Shown here: positions 9,851-18,055 of the stretch, in pieces
How the letters are laid out: the number at the start of each line of letters is the position of its first letter
Numbering within the stretch: position 1 is the first letter of the stretch
Assembly (NCBI GenBank): GCA_905235295.1
Contig: CAJOLF010000004.1
Location: 1-46,092, forward strand
Length of the DNA: 46,092 nucleotides
DNA from: an uncultured Ruminococcus sp.
Lineage (GTDB): Bacteria > Bacillota > Clostridia > Oscillospirales > Acutalibacteraceae
Reading direction: 5' to 3'
Position numbers and translations under genes: made by a program
The notes under the pieces: model-generated
Databases searched by the model: none
Seen by the model: the letters and a program-made list of their open reading frames with translations, nothing else
What the model was told of the DNA's origin: nothing

Positions 9851-10159
9851 TCAAGACTGCTTTTTGTTATAAAGCTCAATGATCCTTCTTCGGTTAGTTC
9901 GCCGGAAATTTACATCAATACCGCTGCTGCAATACAGATCAAAAGAAAACTTGTTGAGCAGTTTGGTCACAGTATTTGGCGGTGTATTGGTGTCGTTCAT
10001 TTCGGTAAGAAGGTCGGTTGCCGTGCCCATCCAGTAATGTTTATTGACCATAAATGTTTTTAACTTTCCGAAAAAAGGATGATTCTCCGTTAGTTTTGGA
10101 TAGCCGTCAAGTTTGTTTTTGCCTAATGCTTCTGCAACGATTTGTTGTCCTTTAGTCAT
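9851..10159 (-). CDS. Small winged-helix-like protein resembling the C-terminus of mobile-element ATPases/primases
   Basis: A 102-residue protein with a good ggaaagga site and ATG. The central part (WMGTATDLLTEMND, then PPNTVTKLLNKFSFDLY and RRTNRRRIIEL) matches, by memory, the C-terminal winged-helix segment that closes many replication/AAA ATPase proteins on clostridial plasmids and phages. Here it is alone. Either the gene encodes a stand-alone DNA-binding domain, or it is the surviving tail of a larger replication protein that acquired a new start. The clean ribosome site favours the first. Confidence 0.5.
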   Translation of the reverse strand: MTKGQQIVAEALGKNKLDGYPKLTENHPFFGKLKTFMVNKHYWMGTATDLLTEMNDTNTPPNTVTKLLNKFSFDLYCSSGIDVNFRRTNRRRIIELYNKKQS

Positions 10160-10660
10160 TGTTTTTCCTTTCCGTCACACAGATTAAGTGACTGTTTTGT
10201 GTTTGGTTTTCAATTATTAAACACAACAAAAAGCCAAGTTATGAAAGACTCATTCTCATACGCAAAAGGGTAAACTACCCCCTTGGTATAAGAAGCCTTA
10301 TATAACTTGACTTTAAATTATTCTATCCTCTTTTTGATAATTCAAAGTGCTTGTTGTAGTGTAAGCAAGATAATTCTTTGCTTATTTCAGCTCTTTAATC
10401 TAAAATATTATTCCGTTGTGAGTGTACATTCTGTGTACAGTTCTTATTATAAATGGTGACAGTTTAGTTGTCAATTAAAATCGTTCGACATAATGAGACA
10501 GCGAGATGATGTCACGTCTAAACAAGCAGTGCGTTTTTACTCCTACCCGTAAAAACACGCTTTTTAGGGACGCCCTAAGACCCGTAAATTGTGTTTACTT
10601 GACTTGCTGGATATATAAAGGATTTGCTTAATTAAAATGATTTTTTGAGTAAAGTAAAAT
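10160..10660. other. Intergenic region with operator-like and hairpin motifs
   Basis: About 500 bases without a gene. Two palindromic tgtaca sites (10423-10428 and 10434-10439) form tgtacattctgtgtaca next to a TTATAAT-like box on the minus strand, so this may be a regulated promoter for the genes to the left. A hairpin at 10529-10560 followed by TTTTT looks like a terminator on the plus strand. Confidence 0.4.
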
Positions 10661-11689
10661 TTATTTATTACTTAGTGCCGACACTCCCGCAAATACTGCC
10701 ATAATTAGTGGAATAATCCAAACCGATATAAAAGTCCGAATGGTTTTTATGTTAATAGGAAATGATGTTATCCTTTCCTTATCTTCAGCAGAAGATATTT
10801 CTGCTGAAATGATTATATCTTTTAATATTCCTCGAAGTTCGATTATCGGTATTACAACAATCGTTGAATACAAAATAAGCATTAATGCAAATATAAAAAT
10901 TAGCCATGGGTTAACAGCAAAAGCATTTTTTATAACCCCATTAGTTGCATAATATGCATTAAAGTCAGAGAAAACGATTATACCGCCAGCAAAAACATAG
11001 TAAAAAGCAATACCTAAGTTGAAAACGAGAATTTTACTAATCTCATTGAATCCACAGTTATTGTCGTTGTGATAAACATTTATGGGGCTTTTATCCTCAA
11101 CATATTTTAGAATTGTATGTATTTTGATGGATGAAAATATAGCTGTTAAAACAATACAGCTACAAAAATACCACGACATACACACTAAAAAAATATATAG
11201 AGTATATCCGAACATTGTTATTTGATGATACCATATCCCATTATTTTTTGAAGCAAAATCTATAAATAAAAAACCAGATATCGGAATAAAACAGGCAAAT
11301 AACTGTGTTAATTTGAACACCCTGTTAATTATTACAATTTTATGTTCTATTTTGTCCATTCGTTCTTTATATAAGTAATTCTGTATTTTTAGAATTTCAA
11401 CATCTGACTTTTTATAAAACCACATTGAAAAATAATATCCAAATATCCAAATATAAGGAATCATTAATAAATCAGTAAGATCATCCAAAAGAGCAAAAAC
11501 TAACGTTTCGCTATGGATAAAAGCGTTGTTTAAAAATACAGTTAAATAGAAAGAAAACAAAAATATCCACGGAAAAAGAATATATATATACCGTTGGAGG
11601 AGTTTTTGGCTTTCCCACAATTTATACGGAAAGCTCATAATAATAAAATTGTTCCTTTTATCCACAAACTTTAAAAATTTTTTCATCAT
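10661..11689 (-). CDS. Polytopic membrane protein, unknown function
   Basis: A 342-residue, AT-rich-coded membrane protein that I do not recognise. About seven hydrophobic segments are visible, near residues 34-57, 65-92, 142-163, 176-205, 224-246, 258-282 and 314-336, with a basic N-terminus and a charged loop of about 45 residues after the second. There are no obvious catalytic motifs. It starts after gggggc and may begin at the second ATG. It is cargo of the element and stands alone between a noncoding stretch and the remnant genes. A -10-like TATAAT lies upstream on the minus strand. Confidence 0.65.
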   Translation of the reverse strand: MMKKFLKFVDKRNNFIIMSFPYKLWESQKLLQRYIYILFPWIFLFSFYLTVFLNNAFIHSETLVFALLDDLTDLLMIPYIWIFGYYFSMWFYKKSDVEILKIQNYLYKERMDKIEHKIVIINRVFKLTQLFACFIPISGFLFIDFASKNNGIWYHQITMFGYTLYIFLVCMSWYFCSCIVLTAIFSSIKIHTILKYVEDKSPINVYHNDNNCGFNEISKILVFNLGIAFYYVFAGGIIVFSDFNAYYATNGVIKNAFAVNPWLIFIFALMLILYSTIVVIPIIELRGILKDIIISAEISSAEDKERITSFPINIKTIRTFISVWIIPLIMAVFAGVSALSNK

Positions 11690-12035
11690 TGTGCCCCCAG
11701 TATTTTTTGTTACAAAGAGTTACTTGCATTTTTCGTCAAAATATATTTCTAAAGAAATTATATCATTATTTGCCTTCTATTTACAATATTAGACATATAC
11801 GAACTTTCAAGGTGAAAATTATGCAATGAACACTAAAAAGCGCATACAATTTTGTGAATACTTTATAAATCGCTGAAAGAATTTTAAACTTCCTTGTATT
11901 TAATAAATCCTTAATACATTATTATTTGTTGAGTAAAATCTGAAATAGTTGATTCTTATAACAAGTAAAAGTTTCTTTATAGACAACCTACATTCTATAT
12001 GTTATAATTTTCTCATAGAACAAAGGAGCAAAAAT
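11690..12035. other. Divergent intergenic region
   Basis: About 345 AT-rich bases. I see a minus-strand -10-like box near 11755 for the membrane protein and a strong plus-strand promoter (11980-12008) for the pyrophosphatase remnant; nothing else is recognised. Confidence 0.5.
11980..12008 (+). promoter_or_regulatory. Sigma-A-type promoter before the remnant/methyltransferase genes
   Basis: TAGACA (11980-11985), a 17-base spacer and TATAAT (12003-12008) lie 27 bases before the pyrophosphatase remnant start. It may still drive the intact downstream genes. Confidence 0.65.
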
Positions 12036-12352
12036 ATGTTAGGTAGAATAGTTGCAGTAACAGTTGACCGTCCGATGGGCAGTTTTCACCCGAAGCACAA
12101 GGATATTTACTATCCAATAAACTACGGCTATATAGAGGGGATTATTGCACCCGACGGTGAGGAGCAGGACGCATATATCCTCGGAGTTGACAAGCCTGTT
12201 GATAAGTTTACAGGCAAGGTTATCGCTATCATTCACCCGATATTGAGGATAAATGGGTTGTCTGCCCAGAAAATATTACGTTCAACAAAGAAGAAATAGC
12301 GGAAAGAGTGAAATTTCAGGAGCAGTTTTTTGAAACGGAAATAATCATATAG
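12036..12352 (+). pseudogene. Inorganic pyrophosphatase family gene, frameshifted
   Basis: The first 68 or so codons encode a conserved N-terminus (LGRIVAVTVDRPMGSFHPK, then YPINYGYIEG and DGEEQDAYILG) of the small clostridial inorganic diphosphatase family. The frame breaks after IAIIH near 12236. In another frame the expected C-terminus DIEDKWVVCPENITF...KFQEQFFETEII continues to a TAG at 12350-12352. A few codons have been lost at the junction, leaving two bases where a multiple of three is expected. The ribosome site caaaggagc and promoter remain intact. Confidence 0.8.
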
Positions 12353-12377
12353 ACTGTGAACATTGGAGAAAAGTATT

Positions 12378-12615
12378 ATGATTACACTAAAACCTATAGC
12401 ATTATCAGAAAAAGAAAGACTATGGAATGTTTTTCAAAAGTATTGCTATGAAATGTCAGCGCATTATGACATGGATTTAGATACCATGGGAAATTAAATA
12501 TAGTAACGATAATTTATCGGCAAAGGCGTTTTGGCTGGGGGCAACTAAAAAATTCGCACCTCAAATTTCAACATTTGAACAAAATGAAACCGTATTATCC
12601 TTTGTTGTAGGGTGA
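12378..12615 (+). pseudogene. GNAT N-acetyltransferase remnant, internally deleted
   Basis: A good start (ggagaaaag then ATG) gives MITLKPIALSEKERLW...CYEMSAHYDMD, the typical N-terminus of a GNAT acetyltransferase, ending at a TAA after about 39 codons. In a shifted frame the stretch 12506-12615 reads NLSAKAFWLGATKKFAP...ETVLSFVVG, a typical GNAT C-terminus. The acetyl-CoA-binding middle (about 90 codons) is missing, so the protein cannot be functional. Confidence 0.75.
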
Positions 12616-12704
12616 TGATTTTAGCTAACTATGGTGTTTATGAGAAAAAGATTGAAGTTGACGGAACAGCAATAAAACGGTATTGGATAGATATTACGAG
12701 GTAA
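12615..12704 (+). pseudogene. C-terminal fragment of a second GNAT acetyltransferase
   Basis: Thirty codons read ILANYGVYEKKIEVDG...KRYWIDITR and stop. This matches, from memory, the extreme C-terminus of another clostridial GNAT family. It abuts the previous remnant, suggesting one deletion fused two genes. It overlaps the ribosome site of the methyltransferase that follows. Confidence 0.6.
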
Positions 12705-12709
12705 CTATA

Positions 12710-13501
12710 ATGAAAACAGATAACACATTCTTAGAAAACTTTTACAACGAATACGACGAGGAAGGACGGCTTGCAAACAACTGTCTCGGCAGAGTAGAAT
12801 ATCTTACAACACGCAGATATTTAGACCCGCTGTTGACAGCAGACTGCAAAATTGCAGAAATCGGCGCAGGCACAGGTAGATACAGCGTTACACTTGCAAA
12901 AGAGGGATACGATGTTACCGCCGTAGAGTTGGTACAACACAATCTTGATATACTTCAAAGCAAGCTCGACGGCAGCGAGAAAATAAAAACTTATCTCGGA
13001 AATGCACTTGATTTAAATATGCTGGAGGATAATACCTATGATGTTACGCTCCTGCTTGGTCCGATGTATCATTTATATTCAGAGGAAGATAAGATAACCG
13101 CACTGAAAGAAGCGGTTAGAATCACAAAACCGGGCGGTCATATTTTGGTTGCCTATTGTATGAACGAAGCGACGGTAATTCAGTATGTTTTCGGATGTAA
13201 TCAGCTGAAATCGGTAATGGATTTGAATATGATTACCGACGACTGGAAATGTATCAGCGAGCCGAAAGACCTGTTTGAAATGGTGCGCATTGAGGATATA
13301 GAAAGATTAAATGCAACCGTACCTGTTGAGCGAATCAAGCTCGTTGCAACTGACGGCGCAAGCCGATATATTCGTGATTATCTCGAAGAGTTTGACAATG
13401 AAACCTTTGCAAAATGGCTGTCCTATCACTTTGCAACCTGCGAACGGCAGGATTTAATAGGAGCAACCAATCACAGTTTGGATATTTTGAAAAAAGTGTA
13501 G
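12710..13501 (+). CDS. Class I SAM-dependent methyltransferase
   Basis: A 263-residue methyltransferase. The SAM-binding motif I AEIGAGTGRYS lies near residue 51, followed by the acidic ribose-binding position in VTAVEL and the post-motif LLGPMYHLYSEEDK, typical of clostridial small-molecule methyltransferases. The substrate is unknown. ATG at 12710 has gaggt before it. It is similar in motif layout to the second methyltransferase at 14923, so the two may be paralogues. It leads a run of same-strand cargo genes. Confidence 0.8.
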   Translation: MKTDNTFLENFYNEYDEEGRLANNCLGRVEYLTTRRYLDPLLTADCKIAEIGAGTGRYSVTLAKEGYDVTAVELVQHNLDILQSKLDGSEKIKTYLGNALDLNMLEDNTYDVTLLLGPMYHLYSEEDKITALKEAVRITKPGGHILVAYCMNEATVIQYVFGCNQLKSVMDLNMITDDWKCISEPKDLFEMVRIEDIERLNATVPVERIKLVATDGASRYIRDYLEEFDNETFAKWLSYHFATCERQDLIGATNHSLDILKKV

Positions 13502-13520
13502 CCGTTTGGTGATTCTCAAT

Positions 13521-14324
13521 ATGGATATTTTTATATTGTGTGAAAAAATAAAATTACAGTCCAAAATTAAATCTTGCGTAATTGAATTTGCAAATGATTT
13601 TGATTTTTCAACAGTAGCTAATCAATTAAGAAATTTTCAGTATTACGAAAAGATGTCCGAAGCACTGACAGAGCTTCAAACAATACTCGGCGAGGACACA
13701 GATAATATTAAAATTCTTGCCTGTATGCTGAAAGCGTCAGCTGATGTGTACGAGATTTACAAAGACAAGGGTATCAGCGACAAGATTTATTTTGACACAA
13801 TGAAATGCTATACTCGCTTTATTGACGAAACCTATAAAATGACAGGCAAGCTGTATTTTGATCGCTATTGGTGGACATCTCGTCAGGCAGGCTGTCACCT
13901 GTTCAGAATTGGTGAGTTAGAATATGAAATGAAACACTTTGGCGGAAATATCGTTATAGGTATTCATATTCCATCAGACGTTGATTTCTCGCCTTCTGCT
14001 ATTGATAATTCTTTAGCCAGTGCAAAACAGTTTTTCTCTACATATTATCCTGAACTGTCAAAAACTGAATACCGTTGCCACTCTTGGCTTTTGGATAGGC
14101 AACTCAAAGAAATGCTAAACGGTAACTCCAATATACTGAGTTTCCAAAGCCGATTTGAGATATTCAACGAAGGCGAAATTGGTACAGATTTTATCGAATG
14201 GCTGTATAATACAAAATCAACTGATTATGCTATGCTTCCCGAAAATACATCTTTGCAAAAGAATGTGAAGAAACATCTTCTTTCGGGCGGAGTAATTAGA
14301 AATGCTTATGGGAGATTAAAATGA
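13521..14324 (+). CDS. Acyltransferase-domain protein (DUF5596-like)
   Basis: A 267-residue protein with alternating helical N-terminal half and a C-terminal half containing GGNIVIGIHIPSDVDFSP, then CHSWLLDRQLKEML. This pattern is known to me from Firmicutes 'acyltransferase domain-containing' (GNAT-like) proteins of unassigned substrate. ATG at 13521 is chosen; a TTG 15 bases upstream is possible, and neither has a strong ribosome site. The stop overlaps the next start (ATGA), indicating translational coupling with the phosphatase. Confidence 0.55.
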   Translation: MDIFILCEKIKLQSKIKSCVIEFANDFDFSTVANQLRNFQYYEKMSEALTELQTILGEDTDNIKILACMLKASADVYEIYKDKGISDKIYFDTMKCYTRFIDETYKMTGKLYFDRYWWTSRQAGCHLFRIGELEYEMKHFGGNIVIGIHIPSDVDFSPSAIDNSLASAKQFFSTYYPELSKTEYRCHSWLLDRQLKEMLNGNSNILSFQSRFEIFNEGEIGTDFIEWLYNTKSTDYAMLPENTSLQKNVKKHLLSGGVIRNAYGRLK

Positions 14325-14851
14325 ACATTTACATTGCCAGACACGGTGAAACAGAATGGAACAAGAATAATCGGGTTTGCGGAAGAACAGATATTGACTT
14401 AACCGAAAACGGAAAAGACCAAGCCGAAATTCTTGCCGAAAAATTGGCGACAGAAAGTATAGATTTGATAATCAGTTCTCCGTTAAAGAGAGCGACACAA
14501 ACAAGTAAAATCATTTCTGAAATTTGTAATGCGCCTGTTGTGAATGATAATCGTCTAATTGAGCAGGATTATGGAATCTATGAAGGTGTAGACCGACAGA
14601 ATTCTGATTTCCTCACAAACAAACGTAACTTTGCATATCGATATCCGAATGGAGAATCTATGTTGCAGGTTGCTGCAAGGGTGTACCCGATGATTGAAGA
14701 ATTAAAAGAAAAATATGAAGATAAAAACATTTTACTACTGTGTCACGGCGGCGTATGCAGAGTATTAAAAACATATTTTCAGGATATGACAAACGAAGAA
14801 TTCTTCAAATATGTTCTTCTAAATGCTGAATTTGAAAAATTCATATTATAG
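14321..14851 (+). CDS. Histidine phosphatase (phosphoglycerate mutase-like)
   Basis: A 176-residue branch-1 histidine phosphatase. The RHGE motif at residues 7-10 supplies the phospho-accepting H8. SSPLKRATQT (about 50-59) carries the second arginine and CHGG (about 142-145) the second histidine. Such enzymes dephosphorylate small metabolites (alpha-ribazole phosphate, sugar phosphates); the substrate is not predictable here. It is translated in coupling with the preceding acyltransferase-like gene. Confidence 0.85.
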   Translation: MNIYIARHGETEWNKNNRVCGRTDIDLTENGKDQAEILAEKLATESIDLIISSPLKRATQTSKIISEICNAPVVNDNRLIEQDYGIYEGVDRQNSDFLTNKRNFAYRYPNGESMLQVAARVYPMIEELKEKYEDKNILLLCHGGVCRVLKTYFQDMTNEEFFKYVLLNAEFEKFIL

Positions 14852-14866
14852 AAGTATCTTGCCCCT

Positions 14867-14922
14867 AAAAAGTCGGATGAACAAAGATAAATTTTGATAT
14901 GATATTATTAAAAGGTAAAAAT
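14867..14922 (+). promoter_or_regulatory. Promoter with AraC-type box, copy 1
   Basis: aaaaagtcgg (14867-14876), then cAAAGATAAAttttTGATATGATATTAT, precedes the second methyltransferase. The same layout with matching spacing occurs at 15779 before the AraC-family gene. The shared aaaaagtcgg looks like a regulator-binding site in the -35 region, with the TGATATnATATTAT segment as the -10 region. Confidence 0.6.
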
Positions 14923-15738
14923 ATGGAAAACATAAATGAAGTATATGAATTTTACAATAACGGCGCTGAGATTGACCGCCTTGAGCGCGGATTAGGTATT
15001 GTTGAGTTTTATCGATCAAAAGAGATTATTTCTCAGTACATAACCGAAAAAAGCACTATCTATGATATTGGCGGCGGTATCGGTAAATACTCCGAATGGC
15101 TTGCGGAACAGGGACACGGTGTAACGCTGATTGAGCTTGCACCTACGGCGGTTGATTACGCTAAGAAGAATATGAAAACGCCCTACACAGCAGAGATTGG
15201 TGACGCAAGAGAAATCAAGAAGCCGGATAATAGCGCAGATGTGGTTTTGCTGATGGGACCGCTATACCATATACAGAATAAGTCAGACCGTATAAAAGCG
15301 TTGAATGAAGCTCACCGTGTTTTGAAAAAAGGTGGATTGCTGATAGCGGCAGGCATTTCCAAATTCAGCTCTACTACTTGGGCGCTTTCTGTTTACGGAA
15401 ACGGCTGTGACTTTATCGACGATGATATTTATTTGAATATGCTTAAACACGAGCTTGCCACAGGCGAACACAATCGCCCAGAGGAATATCCGTTTATTAT
15501 CGCTAACGCCTATTTTCATACGATAGACGAATTGAGAAACGAAGTTCAAAACAGCGGATTTGAGGTCGTGAATCATCACGCTGTAGAGGGTTGTGTTTGG
15601 ATCACACCAAAGCTCGATGAAAAATGGCAGGATGTAGGTAGCAGAAACAGGTTACTTGAAATTATCCACGCTACCGAACACGAAGAAACGCTGATGGGAT
15701 TAAGCCCTCATTTCTTGGTGGCGGGAAGAAAGAATTGA
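14923..15738 (+). CDS. Class I SAM-dependent methyltransferase
   Basis: A 271-residue methyltransferase with motif I IYDIGGGIGKYS (about 44-55), the acidic residue in VTLIEL, and LLMGPLYHIQNKSDR. It resembles the methyltransferase at 12710 in layout. ATG at 14923 follows aaaaggt. Its upstream region shares a repeat-like promoter with the AraC regulator gene that follows, suggesting common control. The methyl acceptor is unknown. Confidence 0.8.
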   Translation: MENINEVYEFYNNGAEIDRLERGLGIVEFYRSKEIISQYITEKSTIYDIGGGIGKYSEWLAEQGHGVTLIELAPTAVDYAKKNMKTPYTAEIGDAREIKKPDNSADVVLLMGPLYHIQNKSDRIKALNEAHRVLKKGGLLIAAGISKFSSTTWALSVYGNGCDFIDDDIYLNMLKHELATGEHNRPEEYPFIIANAYFHTIDELRNEVQNSGFEVVNHHAVEGCVWITPKLDEKWQDVGSRNRLLEIIHATEHEETLMGLSPHFLVAGRKN

Positions 15739-15778
15739 TTGCATTGGCAAAACATATAATCGTATTTATATCGACCAC

Positions 15779-15835
15779 AAAAAGTCGGGTAGCAAAAGAA
15801 AAATCCTGATATCATATTATCAGGAGGTAAATATT
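15779..15835 (+). promoter_or_regulatory. Promoter with AraC-type box, copy 2
   Basis: aaaaagtcgg (15779-15788), followed by gtagcAAAAGAAAAAtcc and TGATATCATATTAT, then a strong aggaggt ribosome site. It matches copy 1 at 14867 over most of its length. It is a likely autoregulatory site for the AraC-family protein. Confidence 0.6.
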
Positions 15836-16669
15836 ATGGATGCTATAAAACAGCTTACCAACGCTATCGCATTTATTGAGAGCAATCTGAGTGGTGAAAT
15901 TGATACAAATAAAATTGCCAAAATTGCCATTTGTCCCTATGATAAATTCAAACGTTTTTTCAGCTATATGACGAATATGTCAGTTAGCGAGTATATCCGT
16001 AAACGCAGACTAACGCTTGCTGCGTATGAGTTGTTGAAGGGGCAGGAAAAGATCATTGACCTTGCTGTTAAATACGGATATAGCAGCGCCGATTCTTTTA
16101 CAAGAGCGTTTGCAAAACAGCATGGCGTATTGCCTACAGAAGTAAGTGAAGATACCCCATTAAATGTATATCCGCCTGTTTCTTTTTATGTAGCAATTAA
16201 AGGTGCGAGTGAGCTAAAATTTAGAATCGTAAATATAGATTCAATCAAGCTGAGAGGTATATCTAAGGAGTTTACCGGAACTGCGGCTGACCGTTTCGAG
16301 CAAGAACATATTATGTGGTCAAATCAGCACGATGATGTTCAGAATCAAGTTTGCAAAACAGTTAAAGGTATTTGGTATGGCATTTGGGATAAAGGCACTT
16401 ATTCCATAGCGAAGCAAGCAGATGAAGTATCTGATAATCCTTACCTAACCGGCATTACAATCCCATCTGGCAAATACGCCGTGTTCTCAACCGATTTTGG
16501 CGGCTTCGCAGGCGATGTTCTTCCCAAACTCCGAGAGCAGATATTTGATTGTTGGCTACCGGATTCGGGATATGTTCAAATTGATGATTATGAGGTTGAG
16601 GTTTATTACCTTTATCCTAAAACCGAAAAGTATAAGCGACACTATGAAATATGGTTTCCAATCGAATGA
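15836..16669 (+). CDS. AraC-family regulator with GyrI-like effector domain
   Basis: A 277-residue transcription factor. The N-terminal pair of helix-turn-helix motifs (about 8-105) includes IDTNKIAKIAICPYDKFKRFF and the AraC signature around LAVKYGYSSADSFTRAFAKQHG. The C-terminal half (about 120-277) looks like a GyrI/effector-binding domain, with GIWDKGTY, SGKYAVFST and a closing YEIWFPIE. Such proteins sense small hydrophobic or cationic ligands. It likely controls itself and the upstream methyltransferase through the shared aaaaagtcgg boxes. A terminator follows. Confidence 0.9.
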   Translation: MDAIKQLTNAIAFIESNLSGEIDTNKIAKIAICPYDKFKRFFSYMTNMSVSEYIRKRRLTLAAYELLKGQEKIIDLAVKYGYSSADSFTRAFAKQHGVLPTEVSEDTPLNVYPPVSFYVAIKGASELKFRIVNIDSIKLRGISKEFTGTAADRFEQEHIMWSNQHDDVQNQVCKTVKGIWYGIWDKGTYSIAKQADEVSDNPYLTGITIPSGKYAVFSTDFGGFAGDVLPKLREQIFDCWLPDSGYVQIDDYEVEVYYLYPKTEKYKRHYEIWFPIE

Positions 16670-16676
16670 TTTATGC

Positions 16677-16712
16677 AATACCGTTCTGAGAAAATCAGGA
16701 CGGTATTTTTTG
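16677..16712 (+). terminator. Rho-independent terminator after the AraC gene
   Basis: aataccgt pairs with acggtatt, extended by tctga/tcagg, and is followed by six T. It ends the AraC transcript before the defence-like operon. Confidence 0.85.
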
Positions 16713-16885
16713 TTTGCGGAATTATATTGAAATGTTCACAAAATTGTATGCGAAATTTTATGATACTTCGACAAATATTGACTAATATTTTCTATATTCA
16801 AGTATATTCAAATGTAAGCTCAAAGATGCTAAAATATTATTGATACTATTAAAATAATTATAAAACCATAAAAGGAGTAGAATTT

Positions 16886-17263
16886 ATGATAAACGCAGAA
16901 TGGCTGCCCGTAATTAGTGAAGGGGTTAAATGGGTTAGAGATAAAATGGGACCATCCAAAAAGGAATTAAAACTGAGAATATCTGATTTAGAATCTCAAG
17001 TTAGTACGTTAGCTTATGGAAACAAAGAATTAATCGACAATATGCAGATAATAATAACTGCAATCTTAGAAAATCTTAAAGAAGATAATAAACTTGAGAT
17101 TCATGCTGACAATATTATTCTCATTCAAGACAATTCTGGCGAAATATGTTTTAGTAGTATCACAGAGAAAAGAACTGAAAATCATTATTCACCAATATTT
17201 GATAGTATTGATGATGAAATTACTCGCAGTCGGTTATTACATCCAAGTGATAGGAGAGATTAA
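16886..17263 (+). CDS. Small coiled-coil protein of the HORMA/AAA+ operon, unknown function
   Basis: A 125-residue protein not recognised. The N-terminus (about 4-20) is amphipathic with WLP and GVKWV; residues 24-48 look like a coiled coil (KELKLRISDLESQVSTL); a second helix spans 48-70; the C-terminal third is beta-like and polar. There are no catalytic motifs. It starts after aaaaggag, and the AAA+ gene begins four bases after its stop, so it belongs to that operon. As first gene it could be an adaptor, a sensor, or the carrier of a HORMA-closure peptide; this is speculation. Confidence 0.6.
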   Translation: MINAEWLPVISEGVKWVRDKMGPSKKELKLRISDLESQVSTLAYGNKELIDNMQIIITAILENLKEDNKLEIHADNIILIQDNSGEICFSSITEKRTENHYSPIFDSIDDEITRSRLLHPSDRRD

Positions 17264-17267
17264 TAAA

Positions 17268-18041
17268 ATGATTCCTGAAAGATATCAAAACGAAATAGGT
17301 TTACACATTATTGGTAATATACTGAGAATAGATAATTATCCGTTAATTCTTGCCATCTTCGGAGAACCGGGAATGGGAAAAACTTTTCAATTGAGAGAGC
17401 ATTTAAAATATCTTAATATAAGGGTTTTTTCTATAAATGCAGCAGATTTAGAAAATGAATATGCAGGCGTTCCTGCTAAACTATTACGCGAACAATACAT
17501 AAATGCATCTGCAGAGATTTCAAATGGACAGCCCGCTGCAATAGTTATTGATGATATTGATACTACTGTTGGAGAATGGGAAAGAAATACAGGTACTGTT
17601 AATCATCAAGAAATAATTGCGTTTTTGATGCATTTAGCTGATAACCCTAACTTTATTGAGAATATCGGATATATAAATCGAGTGCCTACTTTTGTAACTG
17701 GTAATAACTATAACCTTATGTATGAGCCATTGAGAAGACCTGGACGTGCAAAACTATTTGAGTGGGAACCGACAGAAGATGAAAAAATAGATATAATTGT
17801 TTCCATTTTTAAAACAATAAATAGGGGGTTGGCCAAGAAGATTGTAAATAAGTTTCCTGATAAACCGATTTCCTATTTTTCTGAATTGTATGCAACATAT
17901 TGTACTAAAAGCTTACTTAAATACGCTTCGAATGCGAGTATTAATTATTTGCTTCAAGATGAAAGATATAGGGATTCTTTATATAACCAGTATATAAATG
18001 CATTAGATGATATTGATTGGTATCGAGTCATATGTAAATAA
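17268..18041 (+). CDS. AAA+ ATPase, Rca/TRIP13-like remodeler
   Basis: A 257-residue single-domain AAA+ protein. Walker A GEPGMGKT is at 32-39, Walker B IVIDDID at 92-98, a sensor-1-like TGNN at 144-147 and RRPGR at 156-160 as the likely arginine finger. ADLENEYAGVPAKLLREQY follows the pattern of RuBisCO-activase-like and TRIP13-like classical AAA+ proteins. TRIP13/Pch2-type ATPases unfold HORMA proteins, and the next gene encodes a HORMA-like protein, so a remodeler-client pair is inferred. ATG at 17268 is supported by aggagag; a longer open frame upstream overlaps the previous gene and lacks a ribosome site. Confidence 0.8.
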   Translation: MIPERYQNEIGLHIIGNILRIDNYPLILAIFGEPGMGKTFQLREHLKYLNIRVFSINAADLENEYAGVPAKLLREQYINASAEISNGQPAAIVIDDIDTTVGEWERNTGTVNHQEIIAFLMHLADNPNFIENIGYINRVPTFVTGNNYNLMYEPLRRPGRAKLFEWEPTEDEKIDIIVSIFKTINRGLAKKIVNKFPDKPISYFSELYATYCTKSLLKYASNASINYLLQDERYRDSLYNQYINALDDIDWYRVICK

Positions 18042-18055
18042 AAAAGGAAGCAATT

